The position numbers were made by a program, and so were the translations under genes. Below are positions 11,614 to 23,215 of a DNA stretch of 64,000 nt, one piece after another. Every line of letters starts with the position of its first letter. Within the stretch, counting starts at the first letter, position 1. The DNA comes from Reticulitermes speratus (taxonomy: Eukaryota > Arthropoda > Insecta > Blattodea > Rhinotermitidae), in assembly GCA_021186555.1 (NCBI GenBank), contig JAJKFL010000004.1:22906406-22970405 (forward strand), read 5' to 3'. Below the pieces are notes generated by a model. That model was not told the origin of the DNA, made no database searches, and saw nothing but the letters and a program-made list of their open reading frames with translations.

Positions 11614-12164
11614 AAACTGTAACGATTGTCACATTTCTGACGATTCTTATTTTTGTATCAAACAGTAACACATAAACTGTAACGATTGTTACATATCTGA
11701 CGATTCTTATTTTTGTATCAAACAGTAACACATAAACTGTAACGATTATCACATTTCTGACGTCTATTTTTTATTTTTGTATCAAAACAGTAAAAACACA
11801 TAAACTGTAACGATTATCACATTTCTGACGATTCTTATTTTTGTATCAAACAGTAACACATAAACTGTAACGATTGTCACATTTCTGACGATTCTTATTT
11901 TTGTATCAAACAGTAACACATAAACTGTAACGATTGTCACATTTCTGACGATTCTTATTTTTGTATCAAACAGTAACACATAAACTGTAACGATTGTCAC
12001 ATTTCTGACGATTCTTATTTTTGTATCAAACAGTAACACATAAACTGTAACGATTGTCACATTTCTGACGATTCTTATTTTTGTATCAAACAGTAACACA
12101 TAAACCTGTAACGATATCACATTTCTGACGATTCTTATTTTTGTATCAAACAGTAACACATAAA
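11614..12164. repeat. 60-bp satellite, nine copies, open in one minus-strand frame
   Basis: Nine units of exactly 60 bp, except the third, which has an 11-bp gain. Each contains 'aaactgtaacgattgtcac' and 'gattcttatttttgtatcaa'. Because 60 is divisible by three and the unit has no stop in one minus frame, the array reads as a 20-residue repeat (YVLLFDTKIRIVRN then VTIVTV). The adjacent frames at 11501-11752 and 11782-12159 are only this array. With no start context, splice sites or non-repeat extension, it is best treated as non-coding satellite. Confidence 0.95.
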
Positions 12165-12165
12165 C

Positions 12166-12269
12166 CCTGGCGCTGGTCCGCCGCAGCGACTAAACATTTG
12201 ATCCTCAGCATGGACGTGCTTCATGTCAACCTACTGGCGCCTAGAATTTTGGAAAACTTTTGTGCCCTG
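12166..12269 (+). mobile_element. hAT-like MITE fragment (same family as 25854 and 49157)
   Basis: It matches the right two thirds of the 153-bp MITE: 'gcgactaaa', 'gtgcttcatgt', 'ggcgcctagaattttg', ending 'ttttgtgccctg', the inverted-repeat end. The left end is lost where the 60-bp satellite stops at 12164, so the array abuts the broken element. Confidence 0.7.
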
Positions 12270-12337
12270 ATATGAAATGTTAAAATAATATCTAATATTC
12301 GTTTCAAATCTTTGTTCGTATCTGTCCCTTTTTTCAG

Positions 12338-12389
12338 TGTTGAAATACACAACGCTGTAATTGTACCTGCTAGTTCCGAGTTCATGTGG
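12338..12389 (+). other. exon-like segment, weak
   Basis: A 52-bp segment follows the strong 3' splice-site-like 'ctgtcccttttttcag' and precedes 'gtaaataat'. One frame is open for 17 codons (VEIHNAVIVPASSEFMW) and the other two have stops. The peptide is not recognised. An open frame this short is expected often by chance. Confidence 0.2.
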
Positions 12390-12419
12390 GTAAATAATTT
12401 TGTGTCTGTCTTAGAGATA

Positions 12420-12700
12420 GGAAACGTAGAGAGGAGAATATGTATACGTTAAGAGAGAGAACAAAACAGGAGGTTAGAACAGATTACGTAATGAAAATAT
12501 TCGTAACTTTTACCCTGCACCTTATATTATTAGGGCTATCGAATCAAAAAGAATGAGTGAGCGGTAGTTACAGCAAGCATGAAGGAAACGTGAATTGAGT
12601 ATAAAATTTTTGTTTGTTAATCTGAAGGGAAGATTCAAGCGAAGATTGGAGGACAATATGCGAATCTATGTTGGAGAAATAGGCTGCGAAACGTTCGTAA
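12420..12700 (+). mobile_element. decayed nLTR-A ORF fragment
   Basis: Collinear with 22330-22580: 'gaggagaatatg', 'aggttagaac', 'tattattagggctat-gaatcaa', then 'gattggaggacaatat'. It has no open frame. Orientation is + by the order of the blocks. Confidence 0.5.
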
Positions 12701-12705
12701 GAATT

Positions 12706-12960
12706 GAAGCAAAGCAGCAAAAGCAATCCCTATACAGGCCTGGACAGGCCCTTAGTGTTCCAGGAGGTTGAGGCTCCCAGATTTCTAGACAATCGGCACA
12801 TGAAGGTGGTAAGGTTGTCAACCCTACGCACCGGCCGCCTTTACCCCCAGGAAATATTCCTGGTAATCATTTCTGTTAGAGGCTGAGTCGACCCCAGGGA
12901 CGTAGTGCTGCCGGAAGGATTATGTCAATAAAAATTTCCAATGACACCATCGGGAATCGC
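12706..12960 (-). mobile_element. SINE-B copy
   Basis: The + strand starts with the reverse of a (TTTACC)-like tail ('aaagcaatcccta'), then 'acaggcctggacaggccc', 'ccaggaggttgaggctcc', 'cggccgcctttaccccc'. It resembles SINE-A in the 'ccggccgcctttaccc' block but has a different 3' half, so I separate it as family B. A second partial copy lies at 39540-39680. Confidence 0.6.
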
Positions 12961-13138
12961 GTAAGAATTGAAGGGCTGAGAACATTCCGAAATTTTGCTT
13001 TTGTAAACACAGTAATGAACATCTGGTTTTCTCAATGGCAGCGATTTTCTTTATCGGCCGAGTGAACAGCCAGCAACTATTCAAAGAAAATCCTACGATA
13101 TACCTTTAATTCATGAAAACTAAATTGATTTGTTGTTG

Positions 13139-13182
13139 ACGCGACGTCGTCGTCATCGTCGTCGTCGTTGTTGTTGTTGTTG
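13139..13182. repeat. (CGT)n/(GTT)n microsatellite
   Basis: A compound trinucleotide run: CGT/CAT repeats pass into five GTT repeats. Confidence 0.9.
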
Positions 13183-15224
13183 GAATTTGCGTTTAAACCT
13201 TCAGTGATCGTGCTTTAATGTCAGAGGAGAAGCATCGAAGTATTTATCTGCGTGTTCTTCCTCACAGCATAGGCCTGAACAACAGACACAACCCTGAACG
13301 CGGATATGCTTATGACGTTAGTTTTGTTGGCAGTACAAACACAAGTTGCTGCTGTTCCAGTTGAGCCTTATTGCGTCGTTGTAAACTTCTTTCTTTATGT
13401 CGGGAAACTGGGGACTTCCCGCTGAGTGACGGCGCTGCCGATATCACGCTGGGAGGACAGACTCCACTCTCCTTCCTCAGGAGTGTTTGAAACTTCTTTG
13501 AAACGATGGGGTAAAGAAACTTCTTTGGGTTTTGTTTTTCTAACGTGTGCTTTCCCTCGGTCGATGCCGCCAATTTAATAAATCCTATACTGCATAAGGT
13601 CCGTGTGCATTTAGTTAACCGACTGTGAGGCTAGGAAATTTTATCGGATTTTTGTTTGATGTTGTACCCCCTTCCATTGCCATCTCCTATGTGCGTGCGT
13701 GCGTGTATGTTTAACTTTTACTTTCATGTCTTTGATATTTTGCTTAGTATGCCTGCGTAGAAAGAGCTGGCAGTAAGGGCGTTTTATGGTGGCACTGAAT
13801 TAGGGGAAAAAGCATTATTTGCAGGTGACTGAAATTTTGTGAGTGAGAAAGTGGGGAACTTTATTATAAAATTTTGCTTCATATTTAATATGATAGTAAG
13901 TTGCTTATTTAACAGACATAATATAAATTATCGTTATTTTAAAAGCTACAGAAATACAGAGTGCTGCCGGAAGTACTGACACGTTTATAATTGCCGTAAT
14001 TTAAATTTTAGCTCGCCCGCCAGCCCTCTAGGTCTAGAGGAATTACTGGAGTTTTTTTTACAGTTGAAACAGCAGTCCAAGATGCATGTGTTTTGAATCT
14101 GGTTAAAATCGACTCCATGCTTTACTTACTCTCAATTCGATGTACATTTATATGCGTCTTAGACCTCCACAAGTAAATAAGAATGTTTAATTATTCCTTT
14201 GTAGAATAAAATTAATCTACACCATGTACAAAAATCTCGTACCTCACAGAGAACACCCCAATACAAATACCAGTCACTGAATGCTGTGTATGGGAATAAT
14301 TGCTGTTCATTGCAAGAGTTATATAGAACGTATAAAGTAAATGCACTGTGGACAAAACGCAGACATTTTGTAGTTAATTCTGGTGGTACATATACTAACC
14401 ACTGGGAGTTAAACGGTTGCCGTTTCTCTTGAATTTCCACATAAAATATGAGTAGACTACTATACTGCATGCCTAACCATTAAAAAATCAATTCATATTT
14501 ACATAACATAGTTTAAGATTTCGAAAGGTTTAAGAAAATAAGTCACTTTCATTCGTAAAGGCAGAGAAGTTGTCCTGTGTTTATTAAGTACCACGCCACG
14601 AAGACGTATGGCGGAATGGCAGTACAGCTCTACGAATTCTTAATTTATTACAAGACACTGAGTAGTCAGCTTCAGACTCTGTCCACCTTACCCCCATTAA
14701 ACTCTGGGTCGATGTGGGCGTGATTGAGAGAGGGGGAATCCCAGCATTGCCTGGAATTAAGCCGTGGCCATCCTGCTCATATTCAGTCACTCTACCGATT
14801 TATCTCAGGCATGTTGTACATAAATCAGCAGAAATAAGTCAACTAAGTGACTCTTAACGCAGATCTGTGGCACAGAGTACCTTCCTTCATCACTTCGCAC
14901 GATGGAAGTACCCGTGTAATAGATACCGATTGTAAATCATGTGCAAGAGCTGTTGCATTTTACGGTTCTGTCATCCCGGTAAGCAGAAGTGTTCACTGCC
15001 CTTTTCCCTGTTTTGATTTATGGAGACTGAAGTGAATGTCACTTTTATTAAGAGCTTACCAATGTTGTTGTCCCTTCAGCTGTTTGCTGTACCTGGAAGA
15101 AAATTTTAAGCTCACAGAATGGTCTTTATTATTTAGTTAAAGGAAATGACTGCAGTTTAAATGGACACTAATGTTCAACTGGCATTCAGGCGATTATATT
15201 GTTATTATTAGTACTATTATTGGG
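13183..15224. other. no firm feature
   Basis: A minus-strand frame of 103 aa lies at 14159-14470 without a recognisable domain. A segment near 14690-14790 has a weak SINE-like look ('ggtcgatgtgggcgtg') that I could not align to any family here. Confidence 0.3.
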
Positions 15225-15455
15225 AGCCGGGGTAAATTTTCCGTTTAGAGAGGAGGTCACGAATTGCACGACCTAGGAATCTTGGTTCTATTTCCGGCAG
15301 GGTTAAGAGATTTTCTCCTCTCCGAAACGTCCAGACTGACTCTGAGACCCACCGAACCCTATATTCGGTGGATACCTGGAGCCCTTTCCTTCCCGATAAA
15401 GGCACCGGAACGTGAAGCTGACCACTCCTATTTAGTGTCGAGGTTAAGATTGAGT
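15225..15455 (+). mobile_element. SINE-A copy, diverged
   Basis: The body blocks 'gtccagactgactctgagac', 'ggatacctggagccctttcc' and 'cggaacgtgaagctgaccac' are SINE-A equivalents in the correct order, followed by 'gtcgaggttaag'. The tRNA-like head is poorly preserved. The 200 bp downstream (15456-15660) are GC-rich and unassigned. Confidence 0.6.
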
Positions 15456-16144
15456 GGTGCCAGTGGCGGTGAGACGGTCCCCCTGGACTCTGCAGCGCGG
15501 TGGGGCTCCATCTGTCAGGGGGCCCCCAAACGTGCAGAATACTGAATTTTGTTGTGGGTTCTTGTCGGAGTGGGTCCCGTTCCTCCGACGGAACCCAGAA
15601 TTCTATATCTATGTTATGAGATCTCGGAGTAACTTTGTTAGTAAGTGTTAGGGGGCCTCTGATCGATTTTAGGCGTAACTCTGTAAAGATTTGTGAAATT
15701 ATGATATTAAAGAAATGAAAGTTAAAGGCTTGGAATGTGCTTTTTTATTACAAATTTAAAATTTCGCCTTTGCAAAGATTAAAATTTGTGAATCTTCCAT
15801 ACTTTTTCAACTCTAACACCTTTTGCATATCGGAGCTAAACAAGGCAGTCGTTCTATTTGGCAAACGATTTCCCACGTATAATCATATTTGCAGTGATTT
15901 TAAACTGATCTAATCGACATATGTGCACAATGATTCGACACGATTGTCGCTGCAACTTGAGGTCATTGAGCCACTCCACGTCCTCTCCACTCCTCTTCTC
16001 CCCCAACTTTAGGAGGGCTCTTATTGTGGTGCAGGATGTTAAATCGCAGAGGTGCGCTGTTCCTGCCACTGTCTCCATATAAGGTTTTTCGGTCACAGTG
16101 AAGGAATTCATAACACTGTACTTGAAAGAATGGGTTTAGAGCGG

Positions 16145-16320
16145 TCAGTGGGTTGACCGACTGCTGTCAACATGACCCAGGTCCGATTCCTGGAAAGGGC
16201 TGACATTTTCGGATTTGTTTTCAGGCCCACTCGGCTGCCAATTCAGAGATTGTCTAGGGTTCCTGCAACGGAAGTAGATGGCCGGGGCTTCAAGCTCAGA
16301 ACTCACATTTTATTGAAAAG
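16145..16320 (+). mobile_element. possible old tRNA-headed SINE
   Basis: A B-box-like 'aggtccgattcctgg' is followed by 'ggcccactcggctgcc' and 'ggggcttcaagctcag', which resemble the SINE-A body order. It is too diverged to be sure. Confidence 0.35.
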
Positions 16321-16789
16321 GTTAAGAATACATGGAAAATTACCTTCATGTTGCATTTACAGCTTCATGGCACAGTGGTAGCTTTGTCATTTTCATTGGA
16401 ACAAAGAATGTGTGGGGCAGTCTTCCATGTAAGTCTACAGATATTGGAAGTAAATACGTAATTTCCACCCGTAAAGTAATTGAAATGATCTGTTATCTTC
16501 ATAATTTAATTTTGTGTTAAACTTCCATAAAAGGCCTACACATCTTAAGAACCTTTTAATTTACAAATACGTCTTTTGAAGGCCAATAAATGTAGCCTGC
16601 TTATTACCTTTTAACCGTAGATCACAAGAGTAATGAGAAGATAAATATTACACTAAAATATGACAGTATTCATTTATGTTATTTGACGTTATTGGAACGT
16701 GAGTCTACATGTTGCCGGAATGTAATGGAACACAGAACTGTGTGGGTACTGGCTTGAAGAGAAACGATAAAACTGCATAACAAAGAACT

Positions 16790-17100
16790 TCATAATTTGT
16801 ACTCTTCGCCAGATATTATTAGGGTGATCAAATCGAGGAGGGTGAGAAGAGAGTGGCGCGTAGCACACTGAGGGGAGATCAATACTTTTGAAATTTCAGC
16901 CGCGAAACTTGAAGGGAGTAGAACACTGAAGACCCAGCCGTATAAGCAGGGTAATATTAAGTAGATATTTATGAAGTAGTGTTGGCGGGTATGGTTTGAT
17001 TTAGAGTGTAGGTCAGAAATCAGTGGCTAATTTTGTGGTTGCGGTAAAGAACATTTAATTCATACAAACTGGGGGATTTCTTGAATATTCGAGCGACTGT
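16790..17100 (+). mobile_element. decayed nLTR-A 3' fragment
   Basis: Collinear with 22400-22710: 'catcgcc-agatattattagggtgat' in place of 'tcaccaaatattattcgggtgat', then 'acccagccgta', 'taatattaa', 'ttgtggttgcggtaa' and 'gggatttcttga'. It is heavily mutated and reaches nearly to the family 3' end. Confidence 0.6.
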
Positions 17101-17374
17101 TACCTTCTGTATACGGTCTGGAATAAGCGAATATATTATGGTAACCCAGAGCAGAATGCTTGCATTGAAAGATGCGTCGTGCATGGAATACAAGAGCCGG
17201 AACCTTGAAAGGGGGCGATTTGCTGTTGCGACACTTCTGTGTTCATATTATGCACACGGTGTTTACTTATATGTGTTCGCTCACAACTTCGTTCTTGAGT
17301 GGCTGTCACCCAGGACATGCTGGTAAATCTACACCCATTCTCAGATTTTGGTACTGGATATAGGTACACATGTC

Positions 17375-17445
17375 AGTGGTTAGTAGCACGCTACGGCCGC
17401 CTTTCACTCCTGGCAGGAGATCCCTCCATACAATGCTGCTTGGGT
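17375..17445 (-). mobile_element. SINE-A remnant
   Basis: 'acgctacggccgcctttca', then 'ggagatccctccatacaatg', corresponds to the reverse complement of the SINE-A 'accggatctctttccggggg' to 'gcgtgg' region. A short fragment. Confidence 0.4.
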
Positions 17446-17607
17446 AGAAGACATTCGAGCATATTCTGCCGCGAGAATTTATGCGAAGTGGTTTCCCAAA
17501 CGTCACTGTCACACTGAGGTGTGACGGGAAGTGCCTCACTTTGTCAGTAATACTGTCAGCAGGGTAGGTGACAGGTACTGGTATTGTTGCTAGTACAGGC
17601 TGTTTGC

Positions 17608-17878
17608 GTGGGTGTAGCGACTCGCTACGGGCTGGACGATCCGAGGATCTAATCCCGGTAGGGGCGAGATATTCCGCAGCCGTCCAGACCGGTCCTGGGG
17701 CCCACCCTGCCTCCTATACGATGGGTACCGGATCTCTTTTCCGGGGGTAAAGCGGTCGGGGCGTGGAGTTGCCCACCCACCCTCATCTGGTGCCAGGGTT
17801 AAAGAAAGAGTAGAGCTATACCTCTACTCCCCCTCTGGGCCTTCATGACCCGTTCTAGGGAGAACTTGCCTTTACCTT
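17608..17878 (+). mobile_element. SINE-A copy with 14-bp duplication
   Basis: This 271-bp SINE is flanked by the perfect direct repeat 'tacaggctgtttgc' at 17594-17607 and 17879-17892. It starts within the A-box region ('tgtagcgactcgctacggg'), has B-box-like 'ggatctaatcc', and ends 'gaacttgcctttacctt'. It is slightly 5'-truncated and among the better-preserved copies. Confidence 0.92.
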
Positions 17879-17988
17879 TACAGGCTGTTTGCTTCTGTAG
17901 GAAACAATCGGGTGTGTCGAGTATTCCAAGGGACTGGGAATTAGTGTCTATCCGAATACATTCGAATTTGAGCGTTTATATGTTTAAT

Positions 17989-18016
17989 AATAATAATAAT
18001 AATAGTAATAATAATT
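17989..18016. repeat. (AAT)n microsatellite
   Basis: A short AAT run with one AGT interruption. Confidence 0.85.
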
Positions 18017-18984
18017 TTCCTTTTTTCTTCGATTCACATAATGTATAAATATCATTGCATTTAAAGGTGAAGGCACTGAGCTAATCTTAATAAAATTTTA
18101 TACAGAAAATAACATTTATTTTGTGTGTGTGAGTGTACGAAATTTAAATTTTTTTGATAGGTTACTTACGTTTTGTAAGGATATTTATGCAACAAAAAAT
18201 GAGTTAGACAATAATATTTAAATTATTAAATAATGGCAGCATGTGAATGATTGTTGGAAAATTCGTAGAATACAAGCATTGCTTATAGACTGCAGTTATG
18301 CGTTGCATTGTAAAATGTCCAGTCGAACTAAGAAACTCAAAGCGTAGATCAAAATCGTGACTATTATATTTTCGTACAAACTGACATTGTAAATTAATTT
18401 ACGGAATATTTGTAAAGTGTCTCTCAATATATATGGTTTTCCGGTTTTCGTAAATTTGTCGTACTTGTGCCTGTTCATAGTGGGTCTCTTATGAATAATG
18501 TTTTCAGTTTTCGTTGTAGCCGCTCTGGCTGTAAACTTCAAGCTTGTGTAGGTCTATAACAAAGGTTCCAAAACTAATATTCATTGCCGAATAACTGTAC
18601 ACCATTGTACCCTGGGCTTCCAGAACTGAAGGAGGAGTTGACAATTTGTGGTGGGTTGAGGCCGTTTGTGAATGCTTTGTAGTTCGCATCCTTGGAAACA
18701 AGTAGGTAGTAAAATCCGAATCCATGAGCGGGAAAGTGTGTGTTGTTTGCCAAGATTCTAGAGGAGTCCAATTTACGGTTGCGCTGGGGCTCTAAATTTA
18801 GAGGAAGGAAGCACCAATTTGATCGTGACACTGTTCATGATACGCAAATGACGAACGGGATTCCTGGTTCAATTCTTCACGTTTTGTAAAGGATAATGAA
18901 ATGTGCAAGCATTGCATACAGATTGTATGTCATTAAAACTTTTGCTGTTGGATGAAGGTAAAAAATAAGATATAATTCGCCGTA

Positions 18985-19235
18985 TAACAGGCCATGAAGG
19001 CCCAGAGGGGGAGTAGAGGTATAACTCTAGTGTTTAACCTCGGCGCTAGATGGGGTTGGGTGGTTAAGGCCACGCCCTGGCCGCTTTACCTCCGGGAAAG
19101 AGACCCGTTACTCATTGTACAGGAGGCTAGGTGGGCCCCAGGGCCGGTCTGGACGGGTATGGAAAATCTCGCCTCCACGGGGGTTCGAACCCCGGACTGT
19201 CCAGCCCGTAGCGATTTGCTATACTGACGACACGA
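18985..19235 (-). mobile_element. SINE-A copy
   Basis: The reverse complement of SINE-A is well preserved: 'ggccatgaaggcccagaggg', 'ggcgctagatggggt', 'ccgctttacctccgggaaag', 'gggccggtctggacggg' and the B-box complement 'ggggttcgaaccccgg'. The head lies to the right. No clear flanking duplication. Confidence 0.85.
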
Positions 19236-20266
19236 ACACTTAAATATGTTGAAGGCCACTTCAGTGCCACGTTGTAACAAGGTAATTTGTTTATTCGTGT
19301 TCTAAATCGAAACGTATGCAAAACATAAACAGGAAATGTCCCAAAAGCGAAACACAGTGCTGGTATTGCTAATTTTGAAAAGGCGGCTCCTGCGCTGTGG
19401 TAGGAATTTTCGGTGTTTGTGAGCGTGCGCGCTCGCTCTTGTATGTAAGAGTTGAACTAAAAGTTCATAGCTGCTTGAATCCCAAACCTGCGCCTATGTT
19501 TTCTTGATGATAGAAATAGCTGACGTGCCCCTGTGGATGCTAGGGTACGCGGGTGTTGAAAGACATAACTTCTTGCATCGCCCGCACCAGTCACCATTTC
19601 ACCAGAACATCGCTTTCAAAAAGTAATAGGAAAGCACAAAAAAGAGGGATAAAATGTAGAGGAATGACACACCAGTTGCTGTGTTCGTCCCTCTAGTGAT
19701 GAGAGGAGGTTTTCAAACCTCAGCAGAAAGCCAGATGAGCCCTTCCTTCCCGCATATTATGTTACATTGTTTACTACACTAACAAATTGCGCGAAATCAG
19801 TCTGTGTTATAAGGACAGCGCATAGAGGTAGGGGACAGGTAACCTTGTTGAATGTTTAATTATGTGGCCGAAGATAATCTCAGAAGAAGTCAAAGTAAGG
19901 TCAGACTTCATTTTCTAGAAACGTGCAGGAATTTCAAATATTCCAGACCGACAAGGATAGTGGATAAATTTCTACAAAGCCAGGTCCTGGCATGTAAGGA
20001 ATGTTCTGTTCGAGAAAATAGGCGTTTGTTCTTCAGTCCGTGACGCATCGACGTATTTGCGTCTGCAGAACACAAAACTTTTGTGATTTCTCATTCTGTC
20101 GACTTTTTATGTGAATGCACTTAGCCCTTGCGGTACCAATTACAGGCCTACCAAATATTAGGATCACATGCTGCAATTGGTATCATTTTCCGTGCTTTTA
20201 AATTCCCATTCAAAAGTGTTTTATAACCCTTATATGACAGAAAAGGGAAAATATTTTTAATAACAT
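19236..20266. other. no recognisable feature
   Basis: Only short frames of up to about 64 aa, with no repeat of the families described. Confidence 0.35.
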
Positions 20267-20278
20267 ATGACTCGTATG

Positions 20279-20600
20279 AAGAAGTATTACACAGAGTCAA
20301 GGAGGAGAGGAATATCCTACATACAATAAAAAGAAGAAAGGCTAACTGGATTGGTCACATCTTGCGTAGAAACTGCCTTCTGAAACACGTGATTGAAGGA
20401 AAGTTAGAAGAAAGGATAGAAATGACGGGACGACGAGGGAGAAGACGTAAGCAGCTACTGGATGACCTTAAGGAAAAGAAAAGATACTGGAAATTGAAAG
20501 AGGAAGCACTAGATCGCACCCTGTGGAGAACTCGCTTTGGAAGAGGCTACGGACCTGTCGTAAGACAGACTACAGAATGAATGAATGAATGAATGAATGA
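20279..20600 (+). pseudogene. 5'-truncated nLTR-B insertion carrying the ORF C-terminus
   Basis: A 322-bp insertion is flanked by the perfect 12-bp repeat 'atgactcgtatg' at 20267-20278 and 20601-20612. It holds the last part of a non-LTR retrotransposon ORF (conserved HxVKEERNILHTxxRRxANWIGHILR region, then TGRRGRRRKQLLDDLKEKKR). The stop codon TGA ends at 20580 and merges into a (GAAT)n tail. The matching section of the copy at 48090-48410 is about 95% identical. The remaining frame is intact to the stop, but the fragment lacks the catalytic domains and cannot be functional. Confidence 0.95.
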
Positions 20601-21344
20601 ATGACTCGTATGCCTACGTTAAATGACTTTACTAAATAATTACATAGAATAGATCCTGAACGTACTTGTCTTTTCCATAACTCGAAATTATCTTCCCCCA
20701 TACACTCTTCCCATTATGTCCTCAAACGTTTCGCTATGTTTTCTCAAAAAGGCCCGAAATATTCCAAATTAGTGGTAAATGTAAGGGTGTGGAGTGGAAA
20801 AGTTTATCCCTGAAAATGTCTCTGTCTGCAGGCTACACAATTTCCATACGGAATCTAGCAGAACAAAAATTCTTCCTGACAAGTATTTCAAATTTCAGAT
20901 TTATTAGTTGAGCTACATGTACATCTTTCGATATAACTGTGTGGCAGCTAGTTTATGCCGGTGCACTTCCGGTACCTTTAATACTATTGGCTAAAATTTA
21001 TATAAACTAATTACTGTTTTCTGTCACGTGTTCTCATCCACGTTTATGTATGTAAATAGTAACACATTTCTATTTACATTTCGTCCTCTCTCATTTCTTC
21101 TAGACCTTGAACCTTTTTGCCACTTCATTTTCCCACTTACTTTTACTTACCTAAGAAGTAAACAGCCGGGTACCACAGCCAGGGGGCTCCACCTTACAAA
21201 ACGTGGACTTGGTTGACAGACAGATGGTTGGAGACAGATATACATAATAACATTCTGCATTTTAACATGTGTATTTTAAACTGTAAAAGCAGTGACTACG
21301 ACATTTACCGTTCAGATACACGATGTAAGCTGCAAATGTCTATA

Positions 21345-21405
21345 TATATTAACTCCCTGATGATGGCTGAAATGGTTAGCCCAAACAAACATGTAGGGGT
21401 GTAAA
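21345..21405 (+). ncRNA. decayed hammerhead-like motif
   Basis: CTGATGA at 21357-21363 is a perfect core. A stem GGCT/AGCC follows, then a damaged GAAA block (CAAACAAACATGTA instead of GAAACATGTA), then GGGG. Stem I could form between ACTCC (21352-21356) and GGGGT. The core G12 is lost and three bases appear inserted, so it should be inactive. Confidence 0.45.
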
Positions 21406-21512
21406 AATAAATTTATTGTGCAGTGGTTGGTGATAAAAAAACTTATTTCCTAATTTTTTAATTCTGTGATCTTATTACAGATAATTATTTTTCGTATACT
21501 ATTTTTTATTTA

Positions 21513-22757
21513 ACTGATCGTATATTCTGCATTCGTCAAATACTTGAGAAAAAATGGGAATACAATGAGGCAGTGCATCAGCTATTTATAGACTTCAAGA
21601 AAGCCTATGATTCAGTTAGGAGGGAGGTCTTGTGTAATATTCTCATTGAATTTGGTATCCCTATGAAACTAGTAAGGCTAGTAAAAATGTGTCTAAATGA
21701 AACCTATAGCAGAGTCCGGGTAGGCAAACTTTTGTCTGACACATTTCCTATTAAGAATGGTTTGAAACAAGGAGATGCTTTATCGCCATTGCTTTTCAAC
21801 TCTGCTTTGGAATATGCCATTAGGAGGGTTCAGGCAAACCAGGAGGGCTTGAAATTAAATGGTACACATCAGCTTCTAGTTTATGCTGATGATGTTAATA
21901 TATTGGGCAGAATCGTACATGCTATAAAAAAACACAGAAGTTTTAGTAGTCGCTAGTAAGGAGATTGGTCTAGAAGTAAATGCTGAGAAAACTAAGTACA
22001 TGGTCATGTCTCGTAATCAGAATGCAGGACAAAATCACAACATAAAGTTAGATAATAAATCCTTTAAAAGGGTGGAACAGTTCAGATATTTGGGAACAAC
22101 CGTAACGAATCGAAATTCCATTCAGGAAGAAATTCAAGAGCAGATTGAAGTCGGGGAATGCTTGTTATCATTCGGTGCAGGGTCTTCTGTCTTCCAGCTT
22201 GCTATCCAAAAATACAAAGATTAAGATATACAGAACTATAATTTTGCCTGTTGTTTTGTATGGGTGTGAAACTTGGTCTCTCACACTGAGGGAGGAACAT
22301 AGGCTGAGGGTGTTTGAGAATAGGGTGCTGAGGAGGATATTTGGGCCTAAGAGGGACGAGGTAACAGGGGAGTGGAGAAGACTACATAACGAGGAACTTA
22401 ATGATCTGTACTCATCACCAAATATTATTCGGGTGATGAAATCAAGAATAATGAGGTGGGCGGGGCATGTAGCACGTATGGGTGAGGGGAGAGGTGCATA
22501 CAGGATTTTGGTGGGGAGACCTGAGGGAAGGAGACCACTTGGAAGACCCAGCCGTAGATGGGAGTATAATATTAAAATGGATCTTCAAGAAGTGGGATGG
22601 GGGCATGGACTGGATTGATATGGCTCAGGATAGGGACAGGTGGCGGGCTGTTGTGAATGCGGTAATGAACCTTCGGGTTCCATAAAACGCGGGGAATTTC
22701 TTAACTAGCTGACGACCTGTTAGTTTCTCAAGAAGGACTCTGCTCCATTGAGTTAGT
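21513..22757 (+). pseudogene. nLTR-A reverse transcriptase, 5'-truncated and frameshifted
   Basis: This is a non-LTR retrotransposon copy. It begins inside the RT domain (in-frame [18 protein letters not shown] from 21513). The palm motifs are visible: [10 protein letters not shown] with the catalytic Asp (21585-21614), [13 protein letters not shown], and YADD at 21882-21893. The C-terminal region has YGCETWSLT and [11 protein letters not shown]. Three frameshifts break the ORF: in an A run near 21925-21932, near 22130-22160, and in a G run near 22600. The 3' UTR ends 'gagttagtt'. Near-identical direct repeats (21500-21512 and 22758-22771, one indel) mark the insertion. The N-terminal endonuclease is absent. 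I would place it in the Jockey/RTE-like range of non-LTR elements but cannot fix the clade. Confidence 0.93.
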
Positions 22758-23040
22758 TATTTCTTTATTTATGTATAACCATTTAGTGTCTAAAAATTGT
22801 TCCCTCCATCTCATGACAATGATTAAATTTATTGGCATTTACATTAGAAACAAATTAGATAATTGTTCTAAGAACTGGTATTAAATTTCTTGAAATCTAA
22901 CACTCAGACGAATTATTTGATTGTCAAATTTGTTAGTCGAAGTGTTCAACAAGGATAGATATAAGCCTGTGTAATTCGCTAAATATGATAAAGCGAAAGT
23001 GAAATTTGTTCCTGTGCACACCGTGAACGCATATGGGAGG

Positions 23041-23215
23041 GTGAAGATGTAGTTACACGTATTCTTAACGTCGGCGTTAAGTGGCGGTTAGTGGTCTGCT
23101 TCACACACCGGTCGCTTTAGCCCAAGGACAGAACCCGCAATACCCACTGAATACGACGCTCTGTGGGCTCCAGGGCCGGTCGAGACGTTTTGGAGAAGAG
23201 TGAAGTGTCTTGCCC
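23041..23215 (-). mobile_element. SINE-A copy, diverged
   Basis: The + strand has 'cggcgttaagtggcggttag', 'accggtcgctttagccc', 'gtgggctccagggccggtcg'. These are reverse-complement equivalents of the SINE-A body. The head end is decayed. Confidence 0.6.

Noticed and set aside
11782-12159. 125-aa minus-strand frame with repeated YVLLFDTKIRIVRN peptide
   Set aside because: It is only the 60-bp satellite read in its open frame; no coding sequence outside the repeat.
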